Origin: Spirogloea muscicola
Lineage: Eukaryota > Streptophyta > Zygnematophyceae > Spirogloeales > Spirogloeaceae
Reading direction: 5' to 3'
DNA: 48,827 bases
Assembly: GCA_009602725.1 (NCBI GenBank)
Contig: WELB01000010.1
Span: forward strand, 931,790-980,616
The translations under genes and the position numbers were made by a program. Below the pieces are notes generated by a model, which saw only the letters and a program-made list of their open reading frames with translations, was not told the origin of the DNA and did not search any database. Below, piece by piece: positions 35,251 through 43,957 of the stretch (its first letter is position 1; each line of letters begins with the position of its first letter).

Positions 35251-35536
35251 ATTGTCCAGGCAGAGTCTAGTGCACACTAAACAAGGCTACATAATACAGA
35301 GACCTGACTAAGGTGCTTGGACTAAGGTGCAAGGACCTAAACTAAGGCTAGAGAAGGAAGTCTTGCCAGGCTCCTTGGATTGTTCTGAATTTCTGGCAGC
35401 CTCCTCAACCTTTTGCGGCGCTCGTCTTCCACTGCCGTAACCAGTCTGGATTGTGCCCCTCTATCAGAAGCTTGGGCGAGGGGCAGAGAATGGCGTGAGT
35501 AGGGGTTGGAGAGAAGGCGCGCGGTGCGTATTATAT

Positions 35537-36070
35537 TGTAACGGGCCAGACCCAGGGCGGACAGGGTACCCCGCAGGGTGCGACACCCGTCCGGTTCCGG
35601 GTATTTATGGGCATTGTCTATTACATCTTCCGGTAACCGCGGGCTACTGATTACCGGTTAGTCCTATCCCCCCGTTGTCGGGAGTACTTTGTCGAGTCTC
35701 CGACCTCCGTCGCGGCTCCGGCATACATCGCGTCTCAGGTCTCTGTCGCGTCTCCGGCGTACATCGCGCGTCCGCGTCACCGCCGCCGTCGCGTCTCGGG
35801 CCTCCGTCGCGTCTACGCGTTCCTCGCGTCTCCGTTGCGTCGCCAGGGTTCATCACCGTTCAGGAACCCCAGCTCCTCGGGGCCGCTCTCGCCCCCAGGG
35901 GACATCGCCCCTCAGGAGCCTCTGCTCCTCGACTCCGCCTCCGTCACCAGGGGTCATCGCCTTCGGCCCTCCGTCTCGTCTCTGCCGCCGCCAGGAGTCA
36001 TCGCCCTCCCGGGGTCATCGCCCCTCAGGAGCCCCAGCTCCTCGGACCATCGGAGGAAGGGCCCCTCAGG
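35537..36070 (+). repeat. Left arm of a large inverted repeat (IR1)
   Basis: This stretch begins TGTAACGGGCCAGACCCAGG, passes through CGACACCCGTCCGGTTCCGG and a CGTCGCGTCT-rich minisatellite (about 35690-35840, roughly 18-base periodicity), and ends with repeated CCCCAGCTCCTCGG and CAGGAGTCATCGCC words. Its reverse complement is at 37571-38098 with few differences. Long open frames in it come from the repeat composition and are not proposed as genes. Confidence 0.8.
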
Positions 36071-36084
36071 AAGAAAGAGAAGGG

Positions 36085-36400
36085 CTCGCCCATTGAGGAT
36101 AGGGGCTGGAAAAAGCCAGCCCAGAAAGTATGAACAAGGGACGAGAAGGGGCCAGGGGAAGTACGAAGAACAACAAGCACAAAAAAGAAACGAAGCAGCT
36201 ACGAAGCACTCAGTAACCCCTGCTAAGCAGCCTCAGGAAGAAAGGGCTCGCCCATTGAGGATAGGGGCTGGACAAGCCAGCCCAAATGAGAATGAACAAA
36301 GGACGAGAAGGGGCCAGGGGAAGTACGAAGAAGAACAAGCACAAAAAAGAAACGAAAGCAGCTACGAAGCACTCAGTAACCCCTGCTAGCAGCCTCAGGT
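36085..36400 (+). repeat. Direct tandem duplication of an about 155-base unit
   Basis: Two adjacent copies (about 36080-36237 and 36238-36396) contain AAAGGGCTCGCCCATTGAGG or its variant, GATAGGGGCTGG, AAGGGGCCAGGGGAAGTACG, GAAGCACTCAGTAACCCCTG and CAGCCTCAGG. A third copy in the same orientation is at about 38155-38316, just outside the right arm of IR1. The GGGGCTGGA..AGCCAGCCC part is a variant of the dispersed motif. Confidence 0.75.
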
Positions 36401-36884
36401 CAGAGAGACTGGGTTCCTGGAAGCGGGTCCCCTGGCCAGAGCCAGAGGCAGCAGCGAGGGCTCTGCCTGCACGCAGGTGCAGCGCACGGGCCATAGACCT
36501 CTGCATCGAGACGGCCAAGCGCATGCGGTACACCTGCGCTAGCGACCCTGCTGCATGGGAGTCCACCGGCTCCCCATGGAAGCGGCGGACAATGGCGTGG
36601 CGTGAGAGCTGGTTGAGCAGCTCGAGCCACCGAGCGCCCAGCGCCCCGTCGCTCAGGGACCTCAGCTCCTCGGGGCCGGCTCTCCGCCGCTTCCGTCGCT
36701 TCCATGGGGAGCCGGTGGACTCCCATGCAGCAGGGTCGCTAGCGCAGGTGTACCGCATGCGCTTGGCCGTCTCGCTGCAGAGGTCTATGGCCCGCGCGCT
36801 GCACCTGCGTGCAGGCAGAGCCCTCGCTGCTGCCTCTGGCTCTGGCCAGGGGACCCGCTTCCAGGAACCCAGTCTCTCTGACCT
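36397..36884. repeat. Near-perfect palindrome of element tails (IR2), 188-base arms
   Basis: 36397-36584 and 36697-36884 are reverse complements with about two mismatches, separated by 112 bases. Each arm encodes, reading outward, the same C-terminal element tail (MRLAVSLQRSMARALHLRAG, RALAAASGSGQGTRFQEPSL), so two tails face away from each other. As single-stranded DNA or RNA it would form a long hairpin. Confidence 0.85.
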
Positions 36885-37189
36885 CAGACTGCTTAGCAGA
36901 AGAAGTGGCTCTCCCAATTGGGGCAAGGGCTGTGAGAAGCCAGCCCGAAAAGAATTGACAAGGTTCGAAGGGGCCAGACTACGAGCTAAGCAGCGACTAC
37001 GGGGCCTGAAGAGGCTATGGCAGAACGGGGGAGGATGGACCACTCAGTAGTTACGAGTGAGGAGCCTCAAATCCCCTCAAATCCGACAGACTAGCTGCCG
37101 GAAAACTATCCCCCTGACGAAAGCCGGAGGCCGCAGCGAGAGCACGGCCAGCACGCAGATGCAAGGCGTACTTAGCAGGGGTTACTGAG

Positions 37190-37560
37190 TGCTCTCTCCT
37201 TGCCGCACCCCACCCTGCCCCCCCGGCTTGCCCGCCCGGGAAACAAAAACCCGAGACCTGCACCTCCAAGGTCCTCGTACCCGGCGTCTCCACCAAGGTA
37301 ACGGGCCAGACCCAGGGCGGACAGGGTATCATACCCCGCAGGACGCGACACCCGTAGCGGATGATGTAATAGACGATGCCAATACTTACCGAGAACCGGA
37401 CGGGTGTTATCTTGCGGGTTACCCTGTCTGCCCTGGGTCTGGCCCGTTAACAATGGTGGAGAACCGGGTAAAGATCTGGAGGTGCAGGTCCGGATTTGAT
37501 TCCCGGGCAGGCAAAGCCGGGGGGACAGGGTGGGGTGCGGCGAGGAGCCGGCCCCCAGGA
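37190..37560. repeat. Palindrome IR3 with a 154-base central unit bounded by 30-base inverted repeats
   Basis: 37299-37328 (TAACGGGCCAGACCCAGGGC, GGACAGGGTA) and 37420-37450 are inverted copies of each other and of the ends of IR1. Flanking sequence is also inverted: TCTCCACC, CCAAGGTCCTCG and CCCGGGAAACAA on the left against GGTGGAGA, CTGGAGGTGCAGG and ATTCCCGGGCAGG on the right. The whole is therefore a palindrome with arms of about 130 bases and a centre near 37374. The right flank after GTTAACA begins TGGTGGAGA, which could be a primer-binding site next to an LTR; this is speculative. Confidence 0.7.
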
Positions 37561-37570
37561 GCTGCGGTCC

Positions 37571-38098
37571 CTCAGGGGCGTCTCCTCCGATGGTCCGAGG
37601 AGCTGGGGCTCCTGAGGGGCGATGACCCCGGGAGGGCGATGACTCCTGGCGGCGGCAGAGACGAGACGGAGGGCCGAAGGCGATGACCCCTGGTGACGGA
37701 GGCGGAGACGAGGAGCAGAGGCTCCTGATGGGCGATGTCCCCTAGGGGCGAGAGCGGCCCCGAGGAGCTGGGGTTCCTGAACGGTGATGAACCCTGGCGA
37801 CGCAACGGAGACGCGAGGAACACGTAGACGCGACGGAGGCCCGAGACGCGACGGCGGCGGTGACGCGGACGTGCGATGTACGCCGGAGACGCGACGGAGG
37901 CCTGAGACGCGATGTATGCCGGAGCCGCGACGGAGGTCGCAGACGCGACAAAGTACTCCCGACCAAGGGGTGCTCACCGATAATCAGTAGCCAGGGGTTA
38001 GCGGATGATGTCATAGACAATGCCCATAAATACCCGGAACCGGACGGGTGTCGCACCCTGCGGGGTACCCTGTCCGCCCTGGGTCTGGCCCGTTAACA
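37571..38098 (-). repeat. Right arm of the large inverted repeat (IR1)
   Basis: Reverse complement of 35537-36070, ending (on plus) GGTCTGGCCCGTTAACA. It includes the CGTCGCGTCT-type minisatellite in opposite orientation (about 37795-37945). The arms enclose about 1.5 kb containing the tandem unit, IR2 and IR3. Confidence 0.8.
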
Positions 38099-38154
38099 GA
38101 ATGAAAGATAGGCCAATGGAGAGAGGGAGAGAGGGGCTGAGTCGCGGAGAGGAG

Positions 38155-39190
38155 GGCTCGCCCATTGAGGATAGGGGCTGGAAAAAGCCAGCCCAAAAAA
38201 GAAAGAACAAAGGACGAGAAGGGGCCAGGGGAAGTACAAAGAACAACAAGCACAGAAAAGAAACGAAGCAGCTACGAAGCACTCAGGTAACCCCTGCTAA
38301 GCAGCCTCAGGTCTGAGAGACTGGGTTCCTGGGTTCCTGGGCGCGGAGGGCTCCTCAGATCCGCTTGGAAGGGGCAAGAGCCTTCCTCTACGTGCTGGCC
38401 GTGCTCTCGCTGCAGCCTCTGGAATCCGCCAAGGGAATTGTTTCCCGGCAGCTAGTTTGTCGGATTTGAGGCTCCTCATTCGTCGCCACTGAGTGGTCCC
38501 TCGTCCACTCGTTCTGACAGCGCTTTAGGCTCCTCTCACAGCCATTGCCATTGTCGTCCATTAGAAGTGCTATTCTCTTTCAAAAACACTGGCCCTTGTC
38601 TATACTTCTCTCCTTGCGCCATCCGGCCCTTTCGGGCAATTTTGGGCGAGCAATTTCTTTCAGACCTTGTCCATTCCTTTGTGCTGGCTTCTCACATCCA
38701 CTGCTGTCATTTGGAGGCGCTCTCTCCGCCCTTCCTCCACATTGCGTGCAGGGTCGTGGAGGCAAGGGAAGCGCATGGGGAGCAGAGAGGCGATCTGGTG
38801 CCAGCAGCCCAGGAAGGCTGCTGGCGCCATCTGCTCCAACGACCGGCAGCCAGGGCTGCCCAAGCGAGGCCAGGGGACCCGTTACCAGGAGCCCAGTTTC
38901 GCCGACCTGCGGCTGCTTAGCGGGGGTTACTGATGAGTTTTTTGTAGCTGCTTGATTCCATGTGTGCTAGCTTAGCACATTCCCTTGGCCCCTTTGACCT
39001 TTGTTCTTTCTTTATCTGGGCTGGCCTCTCCCAGCCAGCGCCCTCTCATGGAAGCGTCTTCCTCTCTGGCTGCTTGGGTCCCCGCTTTCAAGCTCACTTG
39101 AGAAGAAGAAAGACGCTTCCAGGAGAGGGCTGTGGCAGGGAGAGGCCACACCAGAAGAAAGAACGAACAAACTTAGAAGGGGCCAGGGAA
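38155..39190. repeat. Mixed repeat cluster between IR1 and the retroelement tails
   Basis: 38155-38316 is a third copy of the 155-base unit. 38520-38720 holds plus-oriented dispersed motifs (CACAGCCATTGCC, TTCAGACCTTGTCCATTCC, GCTGGCTTCTCACATCC). 38800-38935 encodes another element C-terminal tail (GQGTRYQEPSFADLRLLSGG, then stop). 39010-39180 has one plus and one minus motif copy around an AAGAAGAAAGACGC word. No host gene is recognised. Confidence 0.6.
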
Positions 39191-39199
39191 AGCGCTAAA

Positions 39200-39690
39200 G
39201 CACACGGGAATCAACTTGAGAACAGTGCCCGTCTAGGATATGCGCGACAGCAGAAATGGGCATGCCGGCAGCATGTGTGTCGTTCTTGCGCCGTTGTGTG
39301 TTAGCCTGTTTGCAGCAAACCAATGCCTTGCACCCGATAGAAGCAGCTCTTCCTTTTGTGATGTACGTCTTTAGATGTGCTTGCCTTTTGTACTTGGCTA
39401 TGTGGCCTTTGCTTGTTTCAAGTACACGGAAATTTTCTTCCAATGTAAGGGCATTGTCAGTGAGAGGCCAGCCAAAAGGAAATGGCTTAAGCGACAGGGA
39501 TCGTGTGTCAAGCTTGAGCCGGTAGCAGAAGGGCTTGTCATTTGCGATCCGGTATTCGGGCATCGGTTAGCGACCTCTATGGTCATTACTGAGCGCGTCA
39601 GCTTAGCAGAAGGTTAGGTACATTAGTCGATGTGCATGCCCGCAGTACTGTGCCACTAACGCCCCCTGTTCATCACTCAATACACGCTCC
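39200..39690 (+). mobile_element. Two 5'-truncated retroelement 3' ends just upstream of GPR89
   Basis: 39200-39436 carries a decayed ORF tail (MPAACVSFLRRCVLACLQ) and a 3' end of the GGCTATGTGGCC...CACGGAAATTTTC type. 39510-39685 carries the 3' UTR of a second copy (GAAGGGCTTGTCATTTGCGA, GGCATCGGTTAGCGACCTCT, GAGCGCGTCAGCTTAGCAG) and the variant end CATCACTCAATACACGC. A motif copy lies between them. The GPR89 start is only about 110 bases downstream. Confidence 0.65.
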
Positions 39691-39801
39691 CTGTTTACCA
39701 TCAACGGCGGCCTTATTCTTCCTCAGCTCCTCAACCCCCCACCTCCCTGGCCAGGCGCGGATGCCGGCGGCGGCTCCTCGGCGGCGGCGGCGGCGGCGGC
39801 C

Positions 39802-42800
39802 ATGGCGGTGCTGCGCGCGGCGGCGGGCGCGGCGCTGGAGGCGGGCGTGGCGGGCGGCTCGCTGGCGGGCCTCTTCGTCGCGGGCTGGTGGTTCCTGCAG
39901 GCGCGGCTGTACAAGGACTATGAGGAGAAGCGCGCGGGCGTGGACGTGCTCTTCTGCGCCGTCTTCGCGCTGTCCACCAACCTCCTCCAGCTCGTCCTCC
40001 TGGAAATGCTGCCCCTGCTCGGCAAGCGCGCGCGCCTCCTCAACTGGCGCCTCGACCTCGTCGCCCTCATCGCGCTCCTCGTCTTCGTGCTCCCCTACTA
40101 CCACTGCTACATCGTCCTCCGCAACGGCGGTCTGTTTGCCGCTCCGAAACCCATCACCCCTTGTCGGCTGCCGCTCGGTGTTCGGGCATCGCTTAGCGAC
40201 CTCTACGTGCTGCCGTCGTGGTCACTGAGCGGGTCAGCTTGGCAGCAGTGGATGTGCATCTGTCGAAGTGCCTGCCTTTGTACTTGGCCACTCAGGCCCT
40301 CCATCACTCATCTTCGTCATTGTGGCCCCACGCCGCGGTTCAACGCGAGGGTGCCCACTTCGTGGCGACCTCTAGATGGGCCGCAGCTTGGCAAATCCCG
40401 AAAAACCCACACCCCTGAGACCACCTCGGCCTCCGGATGCCTTGCAGGCATGCGCAGCGAGCGCGCGGGTGTCGGCGCCGTCGTCTTCCTCGCCGCCTTC
40501 CTCTACGCCTTCTGGCGCATGGGCATCCACTTCCCGATGCCGTCCCCGGACAAAGGTGCAGGCCCACCTCAGGCCTTTGTGCTGCTTGCTCCTCTGCCGT
40601 TCTTTGCAAGACAATGGGAGGCAGCTTCATCAGCCCCCGCGGCATTGACGAGACGTCCTGGCGTCGGCGATACACTGTGTCCAGGCTTCTTCACGGTGGC
40701 GCAGCTGGTCAGCCGCATCGGCGTCATCGGTGTGTCGCTCATGGCCGTCCTGTCGGGCTTCGGAGCCGTCAACCTGCCCTACAGTTACCTCTCCCTCTTC
40801 ATCAGGTCGCTGCCCTTCTTCCCCCTCTGCTCCTTCTCTCCCTCTCGTCAGTGCAGGTGACTGTTGCCAGGAGAACCTCAAACCTCAACTCCATATTGAC
40901 AAAGTGCTCCGCGTCTTCGGGTCTGTACCTCGAAATCAGCCTCATACCACTGTCGCGCTCCTTGCTTGCAAGAGCAGGAAGATTGAGGAGTCGGAGATCG
41001 CGGTGCTGGAGCGGCGGCTGATGCAGGCCATGGAGTCGTGCGTGGCAAGGAAGAAGAAGATTGTGCTATCACGAGTGGAGCAGGGCGAGCAGAATGGCTT
41101 GCACCCGGTCCGCACCCCTCCGCCATCGCAGCTTTGGCTGCCATCTTGCTGTGCAGCTGCAAGATGGCAGCTGCTCGGACCTTGCCTGGATGGCAAACCA
41201 GACTTGTGCAATGCATGCCCGCCATGTGCAGAGCAGTTGTCCGGAGGTCAATACACACTGGTCAGACGCAGCTGAGCTCTGCTGCTTGATTGACTGTATG
41301 AGAGGCATCCGCGGCAGCCTGTTGGGCCACAGGAGAAGCACTCCTACTTCAAGCGCCTCGTCACGACGGTGGTCCGCACGAGCAAGCAGGACGAGCAAGT
41401 GGTTGGTGAGTGCCTGAGTCTACCTCCTTCATGTGGCCTCTTAAATCCAAATGCAATGTCTTGGAGGCCGTGGCTTTTCTCCTTAGCTCATGATGGGGGT
41501 CTTGACAACTGCTCGCCGTGGCAGACATACTCGGCATTGAGGGTGAGGTACACGCCCTCGAGGGCCTCTGCCAGACGCTGTTTGTGGAGATCTGCGAACT
41601 CCGGCAAGCCAAGGTGCTCTCTATCTTGGAGCTCTAGTCTTGGCCACTTCGTTTTTACCAGCTTGACTTGTAGTAGTATATAGGAAGGGCCACTGTCTTG
41701 ACTGCATATCCGTTGCAGTTGCTTGCCTGCTCTTGACCCGAAAGTCATAAGTCCTAAGCATCCTGGCTGCAAACCCCTTTGCTGGCGCACTCATTACCTT
41801 GTCAGCAAGCCATGGCGTACTCTCGTACCTGGCGCGGCCACGTGAAGAATCTGCTTGGCTATGCCTGCTCCGTTTACTGTATATACAAAATGTATACGGT
41901 ACGCCCTCTAAACCGGCATGACAAGAGAATGTCTTGCGGTCGGCTGTGGTCCGAAATGGGCTGGCACTTGCGTATACAGCTTTGCACTGCAGCTGTGATG
42001 TTGCTGTATGCATGACTTCCTCTTATTTCATGAGTATTTGAGAAGTACTGCCAAGGAGGCAGAAAAGCACAGGTGGCAGTGAGGATTTTCCACATCCTTT
42101 GACAAGAGGACATGACGACATGACGATGATGATATGAATAATACGTAACATCGTGTCATAAAGATCAATGCTTCAGCCAACATCCTCATAGTGGCTGAAA
42201 GCCATGCCTGTGGGGACTGGTCTTGTGCAGTCCTGCAGGAGCTTGCTGCTCTTCAAGGAGGTCCATGCTGACTTCCAGACCTTGTCGCGTGCTGCTACAG
42301 GAGACACACTTTGATATTGAATGAGCATAGCTGTGATGTAACAACAAAAAGACAGCTTCCATTTGATGCTAATCTCCCACCATCAGCGTCCCTCTTGTGC
42401 TAACGCCAACGGGCTTGATTTGCTGACTGTTACAGACCAACAGCGATGACCCAGTTTCTACAACCATCAGCCTCTCCTTGCATTACTTCCATGTGCAACT
42501 TAACGTAGCACTCTGGTCTCAGGTATTTCCTCTCCGACTTCTCTCTTTCCCTGACCACTCACTCCATGTATTTGCAGTACACAGCTTGTTCCCAATTGCT
42601 GGCATCTGGGCCTTGCTTAATCTGCTACAATCGAAGGTTCATATTGTATTGGGTGTGTTATACATCTGGATGGCGAGAGGTGGTAGGAAGTCTGCCGCTG
42701 TCAATAGCAGGCATTGTCGACGATGAAGAAGCAGTTGTTGACCAGCCGGGCTGGAGGAGGCTGACAGCAGTCAGCACTGTGAATTCAACAAATATGCGAT

Positions 42801-43637
42801 CTACTGCCTTCCTTCTGAGACATTGTGCCGGGGTAGTTAGTGTTCATGCTTGGGAATTGTGCGTATTACTTCATGAAGTTACAGCAGGCGCCTGTGGACC
42901 CTCATTGTTTGCTCTTGTACAGTACATTTCGCTGCTCTTCACAGGCGTTCTCATCACAGTGTCCCTGCGTGGCTTCCTGTTCAACCTGATGAAGGTATGG
43001 CTTCAAAAATAGCAATTTCTGCTCTTGGGTAGACAAGCCTATGCTGGCAGAAGTACAGCACAGCTATATCGAGCTCCAGGATACCGCACAACGCCACCAT
43101 TCAAGGACGCACGAAGTTTCAATTGTTGCTGCAGCTCCTCTTTACGGTGTCGGGCGGCGCCAGCGGCGTGGGAAGCAACGTGGTGCTGTTCCTCACAGAG
43201 ATCATGGGAATGTACTTCATCTCCCTCATTCTCCTCATCCGAAAGAGCCTTGCCAATAGATACCGGTCAGTACTTACCAACCTATCTATTTCAAAGAGAA
43301 CTGCAAGTTGCAGGCGCACCTTCAAGGAACTGCTGCAATCTGTTCGACCTGCTCCATGTGTCATGTTGCTAGGATGACCAAGAATCAAGGACAACAAAGA
43401 CACAGATACCCTGATTGCATGTGCATTTGTTGATGAAGTGGTCAATTCTAGTCGACCATTGAGCTGTTGAGCTGTTCTTGCAGAGTCATTATCACCGACG
43501 TGCTGGGAGGTGACATCCAATTCAATTTCTACCACCGTTGGTTTGACGCCATCTTTGTTGCCAGCGCCATTCTTTCAATCTTTTTCATTGCTGCACATCA
43601 CACATCACGGCGGATAGACAAGGCGCCGATTGATTGA
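39802..43637 (+). CDS. GPR89 / GTG-type Golgi pH regulator (GPCR-type G protein homologue), complete
   Basis: Multi-pass membrane protein of the GPHR/GTG family: an anion channel that acidifies the Golgi in animals, and GTG1/2 or COLD1 in plants. Exons: 39802-40129 (start MAVLRAAAG, three hydrophobic segments), 40448-40555 ([20 protein letters not shown]), 40685-40805 ([34 protein letters not shown]), 40978-41074 ([19 protein letters not shown]), 41333-41405 ([20 protein letters not shown]), 41524-41613 ([20 protein letters not shown]), 41808-41898 ([20 protein letters not shown]), 42436-42522, 42923-42994, 43135-43265 ([20 protein letters not shown]) and 43484-43637 ([20 protein letters not shown], ending DKAPID). 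Block order matches the family end to end and the phases I checked agree. The loop between CIYKMYT and NSDDPV is shorter than in plants, so a microexon may be missed. Intron 1 holds a retroelement fragment. Confidence 0.93.
40150..40330 (+). mobile_element. Retroelement 3' end inside GPR89 intron 1
   Basis: About 180 bases match the 3' UTR and end of the element family: GGGCATCGCTTAGCGACCTC, TCACTGAGCGGGTCAGCTTG, TTGTACTTGGCCACTCAGGC, CCTCCATCACTCA. They lie in the same orientation as the gene, between donor 40130 and acceptor 40447. The insertion makes up more than half of the intron. Confidence 0.7.
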
Positions 43638-43823
43638 GGTTGATCAAGCTTGTTGTCAATCTCAACATCATCTAGTACCCAAGTCAGAGACGTGCCGCTG
43701 CCCATTGTATGAACGTGGAGATGGAGGATCGCAACCTGGTTACGGTAGCATAGCTCGCAAGCAAAGGGCAACACAAGGAGCAACCAGCAAAAGTCGTGTT
43801 ACGTATGCGATTGTCCAATGAGT

Positions 43824-43839
43824 TTGTAATATGTTACAA
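43824..43839. terminator. Palindromic bidirectional TGTAA polyadenylation-type signal
   Basis: TTGTAATATGTTACAA contains TGTAA on the plus strand (43825-43829) and TGTAA on the minus strand (43834-43838). It lies 187 bases after the GPR89 stop and about 120 bases after the methylmalonate-semialdehyde dehydrogenase stop. UGUAA is the known chlorophyte polyadenylation signal. If used, each transcript would end 10-20 bases past its signal and the two mRNAs would overlap by a few tens of bases. Confidence 0.6.
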
Positions 43840-43957
43840 GCAGGTGGTATTCAAAAATGTCCTGGAGCTGTGCTAGCACCGCTGGACTAAATATGGGCCA
43901 GTCCATTGAGGTGAGCAAGAGCATCAAGAAGGCATTCCTTCTGGACAAGGTCTTCAT

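Noticed and set aside
35675-36389. Overlapping frames of 130-184 codons in IR1 and the tandem unit
   Set aside because: They follow the 18-base minisatellite and repeated CAGGAGCC words; the mirrored frames in the other arm are the same repeat. There is no recognisable domain.
36210-37050. Long frames on both strands (277 and 254 codons) across IR2
   Set aside because: The palindrome makes each frame reappear on the other strand. Only the short retroelement tail inside is recognisable.
37449-37520. tRNA gene near the GATTTGATTCCCGGG word
   Set aside because: A T-arm-like word is present but no consistent acceptor, D and anticodon stems could be drawn. The sequence is part of palindrome IR3.
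35537-38098. CRISPR array or prokaryotic mobile island
   Set aside because: The repeats are long, inverted or degenerate with no regular spacers, and the flanking genes are intron-containing eukaryotic genes.
40437-41021. 194-codon plus-strand frame over GPR89 exons 2-4
   Set aside because: It runs through introns in a different frame from the conserved GPR89 blocks, so it is a shadow.
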